From an uncultured Pseudomonadales bacterium (lineage in GTDB: Bacteria > Pseudomonadota > Gammaproteobacteria > Pseudomonadales > Azotimanducaceae), in NCBI GenBank assembly GCA_938017975.1, contig CALIKQ010000011.1:1-64000 (forward strand): a stretch of DNA of 64,000 nt, read 5' to 3'. The translations under genes and the position numbers were made by a program. Below, one piece after another: positions 54,078 to 62,324 of the stretch (position 1 is its first letter; every line of letters starts with the position of its first letter). Below the pieces are notes generated by a model, which saw only the letters and a list, made by a program, of their open reading frames with translations, had not been told where the DNA came from and searched no databases.

Positions 54078-54104
54078 TGATCTCACCTAAGGGTGTGTAC
54101 GTTA
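54078..54104 (+). promoter_or_regulatory. Candidate ECF promoter for the DUF6482 gene and downstream genes
   Basis: On the plus strand TGATC (54078-54082) and CGTTA (54100-54104) are separated by 17 bp, the same spacing as the opposite promoter, and the base after TGATC is T in both. The first gene starts about 105 bp downstream. Confidence 0.58.
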
Positions 54105-54209
54105 AACCGCTGGTGGTGGAAAGCCGTGTCGAAGGACTGCGTTTGCAGCCCAAAGCCGAATAATGCACAAAAGAGAAAACTGTAAGTGAGCTAGGTTGGG
54201 AACCGTCCA

Positions 54210-54539
54210 ATGACTTCAGACATTGCACAGCAGGAAAACAACGGGGCAGTCACGCTGCAAGCGCTGATACAGCACTCTGGCCGCTCTGCGGTTGACCTTG
54301 TTGTGGTCAGTAGTGATCCAGAGTTTTACAGCGTAGAGCAAGATTTGGATGGGGTTCGTTTATTGGTCTTCGATGGAAAGCGGCCGCTAGTGACGCGCAG
54401 CTTAGGCGCGATGAAGCGAGCACTGAAGGGTGTCCGGTGTAGACGAGCATCACTACGTCACGTCACGGCCTTCGACGAAATGATTGGGATGCCCTCCGCC
54501 GCCGGTGGCGCCTTGTTGGAAATTTCAATAGCGATGTAG
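54210..54539 (+). CDS. DUF6482-like protein
   Basis: A small protein of 109 residues. VDLVVVSSDPEFYSVEQDLDGVRLLVFDGKRPLVTRSLGAMKRALKG and HVTAFDEMIGM match the pattern of DUF6482 (a Y-V-E strand, a short D-G turn, R-S-x-x-A-x-x-x-L and a closing Y/F-DEM-G). The family has no known function. No signal peptide or membrane segment is seen. It is the first gene on the plus side of the divergent ECF-like promoter pair. Confidence 0.6.
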   Translation: MTSDIAQQENNGAVTLQALIQHSGRSAVDLVVVSSDPEFYSVEQDLDGVRLLVFDGKRPLVTRSLGAMKRALKGVRCRRASLRHVTAFDEMIGMPSAAGGALLEISIAM

Positions 54540-54733
54540 GCTTGAACAAGAACCAGCCACAGAAAATGTGGGGGTAGAAGAAATGCTCGAAGAGCGGGTT
54601 TCAGAGTAAGCTTGCTGGGGACGATTGGGTTTATAAGCGGTGTTGTAGCGATGTGGCTAAAGAGAACCAGCGAGCGATTTAGCAAAGTGCCATTGAGCAA
54701 AGTGCAAATTAGCGCAAAAAAGGAAGGCGAGTT

Positions 54734-55612
54734 ATGCCACTGCACACAAGTTTAATCGGTGAAACCACTCAGGCCAGAATCCACAATGCAGATGCTCGAT
54801 GGACGATGGCTTATGCAGCGGGTATCAATGATTATAATCCCAAGTATTTCGATAATCGCAAGCAAGATCTCGCTGTTCATCCGGTGTTTCCAGTCTGTCT
54901 CGAATGGCCCAGTATCTTAGATGTTCGAAACTTACCCGCCAACAAGACGCTATCGGAAGAGGAGTCAGCGCGAGGGGTTCATGCCTCGCACGATCTGCAT
55001 ATGTTCAAGCCTCTACAAGCCAATGGGAGGTACGAGACATCGGTCCAGGTCATAGGCTGTGTGCCGAGTGCTGCTGGCGGGCGAGTGATCATGAGAATCG
55101 ATACGCGAGAGGTTGGTGGGGCCCTGGTCGCTCAAACCTGGCAAACGAGTGTTTATCGGGATGTCCCCATTGAGGGCAGGTCCAGAAAGCCTTTAGCAGA
55201 CCCGCCTTCGTGGCCGGAGCCTGCTGAAGCAAAAAATAAGGTCCAAGCAGCAGACTTCGTGCGGCGATCGATTCCTGTCGGCACGGGTTTGGGAAATGTT
55301 TATACCGAAACAGCCCGTATTTTTAACCCGATTCATAGCGATGTGGCTTATGCCGTTGCCGCAGGCCTGCCCGACATTATTTTGCACGGTACTGCGTCTT
55401 TAGCACTGTCAATCAGTGCGCTGGTCGACCATCTACTCGATGGCGCGTCAGACCGGGTCACACGGTTGGGGGGGCGGTTTGTAGGCATGGTGCTGATGCC
55501 CAATCAATTAACCATGTCCGTCACAAACTTGGATGCTCAGGGCTGCTGCTTTGAGCTAAAGGATCAGTCAGAAAAGATGGTCATCAAACAGGGATTTCTA
55601 CAATGGAAATAA
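54734..55612 (+). CDS. MaoC-like double-hotdog hydratase
   Basis: A 292-residue protein with two hotdog halves. The C-terminal half has RIFNPIHSDVAYAVAAGLPDIILHGTASLAL, the hydratase-2 motif of MaoC and peroxisomal multifunctional enzymes. The N-terminal half begins MAYAAGINDYNPKYF and HPVFPVCLEWP, typical of the non-catalytic half. It would hydrate 2-enoyl-CoA. GGAAGG precedes the ATG. A 194-bp gap separates it from the DUF6482 gene, so joint transcription is uncertain. Confidence 0.88.
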   Translation: MPLHTSLIGETTQARIHNADARWTMAYAAGINDYNPKYFDNRKQDLAVHPVFPVCLEWPSILDVRNLPANKTLSEEESARGVHASHDLHMFKPLQANGRYETSVQVIGCVPSAAGGRVIMRIDTREVGGALVAQTWQTSVYRDVPIEGRSRKPLADPPSWPEPAEAKNKVQAADFVRRSIPVGTGLGNVYTETARIFNPIHSDVAYAVAAGLPDIILHGTASLALSISALVDHLLDGASDRVTRLGGRFVGMVLMPNQLTMSVTNLDAQGCCFELKDQSEKMVIKQGFLQWK

Positions 55613-55724
55613 GGCACGTGAACGCAAAGCAATTCGGCACAAAGCAAGTGGACATAAAGGCAGGAATATATCGGTCGCAATTCGGGCGCTACTTCGGGAC
55701 TACTGTCTCCAGGAGAGCAAATTA

Positions 55725-57143
55725 ATGCGAACCCTACACTGGTTTCGCAATGATCTTCGCGTTCAAGATAATCCAGGGTTATCGGTTGCCGCCGCCCGCG
55801 GTGAAGTGCTTCCCGTATTTATCGTAGATTCGGATCAGCCCGAATCCTCGAAACCGGGCGCCGCCTCGAATGCTTGGTTGCATCGATCACTTGAGCAATT
55901 GAATGCGTCGCTCTCCGGGGGCCTGTTGACCAAAAAGGGTTCCGCATCTGCCTTGATCATCCAATTGTGCGAGGCCTACCAGATTGACGCCGTGACGTGG
56001 AATCGCGGGTATGAACCGTATTCGATACAACGAGACACTGCGCTGAAAATTGCGCTCAAGGAAGCGGGCATTCAGGTGGATAGCTTCAGTGCAGCGTTGT
56101 TGTATGAGCCCTGGGATGCAGTCAAAAAAGATGGAACTCCGTACCGAGTTTATACACCTTTTTATAAGCACAGCCAGGCCAACTTAGAGATTCGACAGAT
56201 CACGTCTTTAACGTCGAATCAGCTCAATTTGATTCAGCTTCAAACTGATGCCGCGATCGATGATCTTGAGTTGCTGCCAAAAATAGGCTGGGATCAAGGC
56301 ATGATGAGGCATTGGCAGCCTGGGGAGGAAGGCGCTCGTGCACGCTTGGATGCTTTCATTGAACAGGGCCTGAAGGATTATCGAGTAGGCCGAGATTTTC
56401 CTGCAAAAGCCTCGGTTTCAAGACTTTCACCCCACCTTCATTTCGGTGAAATTTCGCCCCATCAGGTCTCGGCGACCCTATCAGCTCGTGCCCCGCGGAC
56501 CGACAATTTTGAACATTTCACGAAAGAGTTGATTTGGAGAGAATTTTCGTATCATCTGCTGTATCACTTTCCTCATCTCCCGGAAAAAAACCTCCAGCCA
56601 AAGTTTGATCACTTTCCATGGGAGGACAATTTAGTCTGGCTAGACGCATGGCAACGCGGGAAGACAGGCTACCCAATAGTTGATGCGGGTATGAGAGAGC
56701 TTTGGCAAACGGGCTCTATGCATAATCGAGTACGGATGATTGTGGCCTCCTTTCTGGTTAAAAATTTGAGGCTTCATTGGCGGCACGGAATGCAATGGTT
56801 CTGGGACTGCTTGGTGGATGCTGATCTGGCCAGCAACAGTGCGGGGTGGCAATGGTGCGCTGGCAGTGGCGCTGATGCGGCGCCTTATTTCAGAATATTC
56901 AATCCGATCACCCAAGGGCAGCGATTTGACCCTGAAGGCGAATACACCTTGAAGTATTTGCCAGAGCTTAAAAAGCTGCCTCTTAAATACTTATACGATC
57001 CATGGAATTGCCCGCCTGAGATCGCTGATCAATTGGACTTTAGCTTGGGAACGGACTATCCCCAACCCATTGTTGATGTTAAACAGTCGCGAGAAATGGC
57101 CCTGATGGCGTTCACTGAAATGAAGCGCCTCGCTACCTTGTAG
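55725..57143 (+). CDS. phrB: Deoxyribodipyrimidine photolyase (class I CPD photolyase)
   Basis: Repairs UV-made pyrimidine dimers using blue light, with FAD as catalytic and a folate or other antenna cofactor. The N-terminal Rossmann part opens RTLHWFRNDLRVQDNPGL. The FAD-binding part shows GYPIVDAGMRELWQTGSMHNRVRMIVASFLVKNL and NSAGWQWCAGSGADAAPYFRIFNPITQGQRFDPEGEY, which are highly conserved. The 472 residues match PhrB. It fits the light-stress theme of the neighbouring rpoE-chrR locus. AGGAGAG precedes the ATG. The next gene starts immediately after its stop. Confidence 0.97.
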   Translation: MRTLHWFRNDLRVQDNPGLSVAAARGEVLPVFIVDSDQPESSKPGAASNAWLHRSLEQLNASLSGGLLTKKGSASALIIQLCEAYQIDAVTWNRGYEPYSIQRDTALKIALKEAGIQVDSFSAALLYEPWDAVKKDGTPYRVYTPFYKHSQANLEIRQITSLTSNQLNLIQLQTDAAIDDLELLPKIGWDQGMMRHWQPGEEGARARLDAFIEQGLKDYRVGRDFPAKASVSRLSPHLHFGEISPHQVSATLSARAPRTDNFEHFTKELIWREFSYHLLYHFPHLPEKNLQPKFDHFPWEDNLVWLDAWQRGKTGYPIVDAGMRELWQTGSMHNRVRMIVASFLVKNLRLHWRHGMQWFWDCLVDADLASNSAGWQWCAGSGADAAPYFRIFNPITQGQRFDPEGEYTLKYLPELKKLPLKYLYDPWNCPPEIADQLDFSLGTDYPQPIVDVKQSREMALMAFTEMKRLATL

Positions 57144-57614
57144 ATGGATGCGAGCGATGATGGTTTAAAGCGTCGAGGTTGGGTTCGGCTGCTGGCGTTC
57201 TCGGGTCTGATACCTTTCGCAGCCCTGGCGGCGATCAGTATGGCTGGATTTGCTGCTGCGGTTGATTTGTTTCAGATTTATGGGTTAGCGATCACCTGCT
57301 TTTTATTGGGCAGTTGGTGGGGGGTTGGCCTTTCTGCCCGCAGCTCAGGTCGTGCGCCTTTACCTGAGCTTTTGTGGAGCAATGGATTGCTATTGGTTGC
57401 TGTCGCATCGTATTGCTTTGTCTCAGTGGCGCTTGCGGTTACATTGCAAGGAATTCTTTTTGCGGTGATTCTCGGGCTCGAACATCGACTTGATCGGTTG
57501 CGCAGGGCGCCCTCCTACTATCGCAGATTGCGGAATCAAGTCACCGTAGCGACGTGTGTAATTCATGGCATGCTCGCCGCAGCGATCGGCGGGTTAGCAG
57601 ATTTCATGAGTTGA
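57144..57614 (+). CDS. DUF3429-type membrane protein
   Basis: A 156-residue membrane protein with about five helices. FLLGSWWGVGL and the late YYRRLRNQVTVATCVIHGML resemble DUF3429 (FLxGxHWG, YxxLRxxVT). Its ATG directly abuts the photolyase stop, so it is co-transcribed with it. DUF3429 genes are seen beside photolyase-like genes in some bacteria (from memory). Function unknown. Confidence 0.7.
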   Translation: MDASDDGLKRRGWVRLLAFSGLIPFAALAAISMAGFAAAVDLFQIYGLAITCFLLGSWWGVGLSARSSGRAPLPELLWSNGLLLVAVASYCFVSVALAVTLQGILFAVILGLEHRLDRLRRAPSYYRRLRNQVTVATCVIHGMLAAAIGGLADFMS

Positions 57615-57681
57615 GCGGAGAGGGCTTGCAAGGGCACTCCCCAAAAGCGAAAAGTAGATCTATCAATCGATGTTTATTGAA

Positions 57682-58461
57682 TTAAGACCACATGTTTGTC
57701 CCACCGCAGACTGTCAGCGCTTGACCCGTGATCCAGCTTGACGCGGAGGATCCCAAGAAAACGGCAATACCCTTAAAGTCCTCTGGTTCGCCTAGGCGCC
57801 GCAGAGGCGTCATCTCATTCGCCCGCTTTTCTCCTTCGGGGTTGTCCCAGAGTGCTTTGGCAAAATCGGTTTTCACCAAGCCAGGGCAGATTGCGTTCAC
57901 GCGAATGCCGTGGGGCCCAAGTTCTAGGGCTAGATTCCTCACCAGTGCAATATCGGCAAGCTTTGAAATATTGTAGGTTCCAAGGACCTCAGATGATCCA
58001 AAGGCGCCGGTGCTGGCAGTAATGGCGATGGAACCGCTCTTCTTCTCAATCATATCCGGCGCAACCATCTTGGCCAGCCATAGATTGGATCGAACGTTGC
58101 TCTCCATAATTTTGTTATAGGCCTCATCGGGTATGTCCAAGATTGAACCGTAATAGGGATTAACGCCGGCATTGCCAATCAAGATATCGATGGGTCCAAC
58201 CTGCCGATGGGTTTCATCGACGAGCGCTTGTAGCTGATCTTTGTAGCCAATATTGCAGGCAATGGCGATCGCGGATCCAGCGCCGCACTTGGCGTTGATT
58301 TCGGCAGCGGTTTCTTCGCATTGATCTTGTTTTCTACTTGAGATAACAACCGTCGCGCCGTGCTCTGCAAGCCCTTCAGCCATTGACTTGCCCATGCCTT
58401 TAGATGCGCCAGTAATGAGTGCGACCTTGCCCGAGAGATCAAATAAAGTTGTGTCGACCAC
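57682..58461 (-). CDS. Short-chain dehydrogenase/reductase
   Basis: A 259-residue SDR. VALITGASKGMGKSMAEGLAEHGATVVISSRK is the cofactor half, GNAGVNPYYGSIL the next landmark, ITASTGAF holds the catalytic serine and YNISKLAD the Y/K pair, then VNAICPGLVKTDFA. CGGTNMWS ends the protein. It resembles FabG-like 3-oxoacyl or secondary alcohol dehydrogenases. It is convergent with the DUF3429 gene and divergent from an acyl-CoA dehydrogenase gene. Confidence 0.93.
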   Translation of the reverse strand: MVDTTLFDLSGKVALITGASKGMGKSMAEGLAEHGATVVISSRKQDQCEETAAEINAKCGAGSAIAIACNIGYKDQLQALVDETHRQVGPIDILIGNAGVNPYYGSILDIPDEAYNKIMESNVRSNLWLAKMVAPDMIEKKSGSIAITASTGAFGSSEVLGTYNISKLADIALVRNLALELGPHGIRVNAICPGLVKTDFAKALWDNPEGEKRANEMTPLRRLGEPEDFKGIAVFLGSSASSWITGQALTVCGGTNMWS

Positions 58462-58728
58462 AATGCTTCCTTGTTGGTTTGCCTAGGTGAGCCATCGATC
58501 ATAACTGAAACATTCGCTTGCCGGCCAGTACTTGCAGGGCGGCGCGTAACTGCGTAGTTTGGAAGCGGCAATGGAGAGATTTTTTGATTCGGTATTGGAA
58601 TGCTCACTTCTGCTCAAAAAGGGCTTGAATGGGGATTGTGAGCTGAGAATGGATGGGTGAATGAGTCTTCAAAATTGAAGTAAATTTTGAAGGCCCAATG
58701 ACGTTGAACAAAATAAGGGGAAAGCAGA

Positions 58729-60027
58729 ATGGCTTGGGATTTTGAAACAGACAGTGAGTATCAAGTTTTATTGGATTGGGCGGCGGACTTTGTTGCTAAA
58801 AAAGTGATGCCCCTTGATATGGTATTGGGCTCAGCAATGGAGTATCAGGACCCGGACTTTATTGCTCTGGTTCGGCCGCTGCAGCAAGAAGTCAAAGACA
58901 TGGGGCTTTGGGCCTGTCATCTGGGTCCTGAGCTGGGAGGTCTAGGATTTGGCCAGCTCAAGCTGGGTCTTCTCAATGAAATTTTGGGTCAATCCCGCTT
59001 TGCATCCGTAGTCTTTGGCTGTCAGGCCCCGGACACTGGCAATGCTGAAATTTTAGCCCACTACGGTAGCGATGAGATCAAAGCCAAGTACCTCCAGCCG
59101 CTTCTCAATGGTGAGCTGGCTTCAAGTTACTCAATGAGCGAACCACAGGGTGGTGCCGATCCAACGCAGTTTCGTTGCATGGCTGTCGAGGATGGCGACG
59201 ACTTTGTGATTAATGGCGAGAAGTGGTTTTCGTCCAATGCCCGATTTGCGAGCTTTTTGATTGTGATGGCAGTCACTGACCCTGAAGCCTCTGCTCATGG
59301 GAGGGCCAGTATGCTGGTCGTGCCGACCGATACGCCAGGCGTCAAAATCATTCGCAACGTCGGCGTAGGCGATGAACCGCCCGGGCATGGTACCCATGCC
59401 TATGTCCGCTATACCGATGTTCGGGTGCCAAAGCAGAATTTGCTGGGCCCTCGAGGACAAGGTTTTGCGGTGGCGCAGACGCGATTGGGTGGTGGCCGTG
59501 TCCATCACGCGATGCGAACGGTCGGACAAATAAAACGGGCGTTCGACATGATGTGTGAACGGGCGTTATCGCGATCAACGAAAGGCGAGATCCTAGCCGA
59601 TAAGCAAATGGTCCAAGAGAAAATAGCGGATTCCTGGATGGAGATGGAAGCTTTTCGATTGATGGTCCTGCGAACCGCTTGGCGCATCGATCAATTTAAT
59701 GATTATTTAAAAGTGCGAAAAGATATCGCGGCAATCAAGGCCATGATGCCAAAGGTCTATCATGATGTGGTGTCCCGGTGTATCCAGGTCCACGGTGCTC
59801 TGGGCGTTTCCAATGAGCTCCCATTGTCGGGCATGTTACTCAGTTCTTATGTCATGGGCATTGCAGATGGTCCAACCGAGGTGCATAAAGTGACCTTGGC
59901 GCGTCAAGTGTTAAGGGACTATGAGGGGACAGAGGCATTATTCCCGGATTACACCCTGCCCAATCGTCGTGCTGCTGCAATCGACATACTCGGTCATCAG
60001 ATCGAGCGAGAAGTTGAAGCTTGGTAG
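58729..60027 (+). CDS. Acyl-CoA dehydrogenase (FadE-like, ACAD10/11 C-terminal type)
   Basis: A 432-residue acyl-CoA dehydrogenase resembling the catalytic domain of ACAD10/11. SYSMSEPQGGADPTQFRCMAVEDGDDFVINGEKWFSSNARF is the flavin region, and IQVHGALGVSNELPLSGMLLSSYVMGIADGPTEVHKVTLARQVLRDYEG carries the active site. This subgroup acts on 4-hydroxyacyl or long-chain acyl-CoA in animals and some bacteria, and often partners an APH-fold kinase like the one at 29443 (inference). GGGGAAAG precedes the ATG. It stands alone. Confidence 0.93.
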   Translation: MAWDFETDSEYQVLLDWAADFVAKKVMPLDMVLGSAMEYQDPDFIALVRPLQQEVKDMGLWACHLGPELGGLGFGQLKLGLLNEILGQSRFASVVFGCQAPDTGNAEILAHYGSDEIKAKYLQPLLNGELASSYSMSEPQGGADPTQFRCMAVEDGDDFVINGEKWFSSNARFASFLIVMAVTDPEASAHGRASMLVVPTDTPGVKIIRNVGVGDEPPGHGTHAYVRYTDVRVPKQNLLGPRGQGFAVAQTRLGGGRVHHAMRTVGQIKRAFDMMCERALSRSTKGEILADKQMVQEKIADSWMEMEAFRLMVLRTAWRIDQFNDYLKVRKDIAAIKAMMPKVYHDVVSRCIQVHGALGVSNELPLSGMLLSSYVMGIADGPTEVHKVTLARQVLRDYEGTEALFPDYTLPNRRAAAIDILGHQIEREVEAW

Positions 60028-60085
60028 ATCACTCAGCGCAATTTTTGAATTGGGAAAAGGGCTCGACCTGGTAGGTATGACTGTT

Positions 60086-60115
60086 TGAGATCTCATCAAG
60101 ATTGAGCGCGCTCAA
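60086..60115. repeat. Two adjacent palindromes upstream of serine hydrolase gene
   Basis: TGAGATCTCA (60086-60095) and TTGAGCGCGCTCAA (60102-60115) are perfect palindromes 6 bp apart, and both contain TGAG/CTCA. They may be binding sites for a dimeric regulator of the downstream serine hydrolase gene. Confidence 0.45.
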
Positions 60116-60183
60116 GCGTGAATGCCGCTGAGTTCAGCTGGATTCAAGATGGTCGTGACTGTGCATAAGACAAAGGAAAGTGA

Positions 60184-61455
60184 ATGGATACCGATGGATT
60201 AGCGACACTGGGGATGAGTGCAGCAAGACTTGAGCAGGTTTCAAGTTGGCTCACCCAGCAAGCCTCGATGGAGCGTGTCGCGGGAGCCAGTCTGATGATC
60301 GGGCGCCGCGGCGAAATTGCTTTTCGGAAAGCGGTCGGCGTCGTCGACATCGAGACTGGCAAGCCTTTTGGTGAGGATACCATCGTCAGAATATTCTCGA
60401 TGACGAAACCGATCACGACCGTTGCAGCGATGATGCTGTACGAGCGTGGTTGTTTTCAACTGGATCATCCTGTTGCGCGTTTCATTCCCGCTTTTGAGCA
60501 AACACAGGTTTGGCGTGGTGGAGATCTATCTGATGTTGTTCCTCAGTCATCGAGGATGACGGTTCGGCAGTTGATGACCCATACCGCAGGATTGACCTAT
60601 GGTTTCATGCATCAAAATGTCGTGGATGAAGCCTATCGCGCAAAGGGTTTGGATGATCGGCGCGACCAAACTCTCGAAGATTGGGTGGACCAATTGGCCG
60701 AGCTGCCGCTCATGTGTCAGCCAGGCTCCCAGTGGAATTACAGCGTTGCGACCGATGTGTTGGGCCGTTTGGTTGAGGTATGGTCAGGACAAAGCCTAGC
60801 GGAATTCTTTGAAGAAGAAATTTTTAGGCCGCTAGGGATGGTGGATACCGCATTTCATGTGCCAGAACCAAAACAGCATCGGTTTTGCTCGATGTATCGG
60901 CCAGCATCCGGCGCAGTCATGGGATCACAATCGCCAGAGGCTAATCCGCTCAAAGACCGCGATCCCGGTTTAATCCTGGCTGATCGGCTTGATTCGAGTC
61001 CTTATTTAAAGCCTTCGGTATTTTACTCCGGCGGCGGAGGTCTGGTGTCGACGCTTGCTGACTACGGTCGATTCTGCCAAATGCTGATGAATAAAGGTTC
61101 GCTCAATGATGTGCAACTGCTATCGCCAAAAACGGTGGCCTACATGCGGACGAACCAGTTACCCGATGGCGCTGATTTAGCGGCGATGGGACAGCCGGTT
61201 TGGAGCGAGACCAACTATGAGGGTATTGGTTTTGGTCTCGGTTGGGCGGTAGTGCTCGATCCTGTTAAGGCCAACGTGGTTGCGTCAAGGGGCGAACATC
61301 ACTGGGGCGGGGCCGCTAGCACCTTTTTTTGGCTCGATCCCAAAGAAGATTTGTTTGTTATTTTTTTGACTCAGCTGCTGCCGTCTTCAACCTACCCACT
61401 CCGTCGGGAACTCAGGGTTCAGATAAACCAAACCTTGACCGAATCGGAGGACTGA
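60184..61455 (+). CDS. Serine hydrolase of the beta-lactamase / class C family
   Basis: A 423-residue penicillin-binding-protein-like esterase. The nucleophile motif is SMTK (IFSMTKPITTVAAMM), the second motif is near QWNYSVATDVLGRLVEV (Y-S-V) and the third near EHHWGGAASTFFW. No signal peptide is seen. AAAGGAAAG precedes the ATG. It is only distantly similar to the enzyme at 9567 and probably cleaves ester or lactone bonds rather than beta-lactams. Confidence 0.9.
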   Translation: MDTDGLATLGMSAARLEQVSSWLTQQASMERVAGASLMIGRRGEIAFRKAVGVVDIETGKPFGEDTIVRIFSMTKPITTVAAMMLYERGCFQLDHPVARFIPAFEQTQVWRGGDLSDVVPQSSRMTVRQLMTHTAGLTYGFMHQNVVDEAYRAKGLDDRRDQTLEDWVDQLAELPLMCQPGSQWNYSVATDVLGRLVEVWSGQSLAEFFEEEIFRPLGMVDTAFHVPEPKQHRFCSMYRPASGAVMGSQSPEANPLKDRDPGLILADRLDSSPYLKPSVFYSGGGGLVSTLADYGRFCQMLMNKGSLNDVQLLSPKTVAYMRTNQLPDGADLAAMGQPVWSETNYEGIGFGLGWAVVLDPVKANVVASRGEHHWGGAASTFFWLDPKEDLFVIFLTQLLPSSTYPLRRELRVQINQTLTESED

Positions 61456-61754
61456 TCGGGAGACCGAGTTCTTGCACTGGCATTGAGACACGATGTCGGT
61501 GTTTTGGTGTCACCTGCAGCCCCTAAAGACTAGCGCGCCATCGCTAAGGTAAATGCAGCGTGTCACCTAGCGGATTGTTATTTGCTGTCACGGTTCTGAG
61601 GCGCCTAAAGTGATGCGCGTCGAAAGACGGCTTTTTAGGGCAGCTCAACAAGCCATCAAGCGAGCAATAAGGAGTGTAAAAAAAACATGCCGGCTTGATT
61701 TGACCTCGTGTTCAGTGTTTATCTAAGGCTTGAGTCTGTAAACAGGAGCCAAGG
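61456..61754. other. Non-coding region upstream of the selenoprotein gene
   Basis: 299 bp without a gene, rich in short stops in all frames. TTGACC lies near 61698, but no -10 at a normal distance is seen. AGGAG at 61744-61748 serves the next start codon. Confidence 0.4.
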
Positions 61755-62240
61755 ATGAACCAACCGCTTACCTCGGGCGATACGCTGCCCGAATTAACTG
61801 TTGCCACAGTTGCCCATGGCGAGCAGCGCTGGCCCTCTGTCTTTGAGCAGCCTCTAAATCTAGTGCTTTTTTATCGTGGGCATTGGTGACCTTATTGTCG
61901 CCGTCTTTTGGCTGGCTATGAGGAGCGCCGTGAAGCGTTTCGAAAAGAAGGGGTCGGTTTTTTTGCAGCTTCCGTTGATGCGTTGGAAGACAGTCTCGCC
62001 GTCGCACAGGATTTATCTTTTCCCTTGGCTTACGGGATCACCCGCGATGATGCCGCAGCGCTTGGAGCGTGGTGGGATGATAAGCGCGACTTTATTCAGC
62101 CAACTGAGTTTTTAGTCTCACAATCTGGAAAAATAATGTTTTCGACCTACAGCAATTCTCCGGTGGGCAGAATGGATCCGGATGAACTGCTGACCTTGAT
62201 TCAATTTTTGAGCGCCCAGCGAGCCCGCCAAAAAAGCTAG
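61755..62240 (+). CDS. Peroxiredoxin-like selenoprotein (in-frame UGA at Sec45, UxxC motif)
   Basis: Reading through one TGA (61887-61889) gives a 161-residue thioredoxin-fold protein. It starts at ATG 61755 with AGGAG 6 nt upstream. Before the TGA it reads NLVLFYRGHW, then after it PYCRRLLAGYEERREAF. The peroxiredoxin-like family has FYRGxxCPxC here, so the UGA replaces the first cysteine, giving U45-P-Y-C48. The whole downstream domain is intact: FFAASVDALEDS, PLAYGITRDDAAALGAW, FLVSQSGKIMFSTYSNSPVGRMDPDEL. A hairpin follows at 61905-61935. A true nonsense mutation is the alternative, but it would have to hit exactly the catalytic codon and leave the rest undecayed. Sec machinery genes are not in the window. 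Confidence 0.85.
61905..61935 (+). promoter_or_regulatory. Candidate bacterial SECIS hairpin
   Basis: Just after the UGA, CUU (61905-61907) pairs with AAG (61933-61935), GGC (61910-61912) with GCC (61927-61929) and GCU (61915-61917) with AGC (61924-61926). There is a UG bulge on the 5' side and a 6-nt loop, AUGAGG. The loop starts 28 nt after the UGA, within the range for bacterial SECIS. A 5'-side bulge and six-base loop also occur in E. coli fdhF. The loop lacks a G in its first two positions, so the match is incomplete. Confidence 0.55.
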
Positions 62241-62324
62241 CCCCAGAGCGGGCTTGGGTAGGGGATCACTCAGGGCCGAAGGTCAGTGCGGGTGAGCAAG
62301 GATGCCTTGCCCGCTGTCACAGAT

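Noticed and set aside
61755-62240. Pseudogene or frameshifted fragment
   Set aside because: Only one stop breaks the frame, it falls exactly on the expected cysteine codon, the downstream 116 codons are undecayed, and a hairpin follows. Selenocysteine explains this better, though a mutation is not formally excluded.
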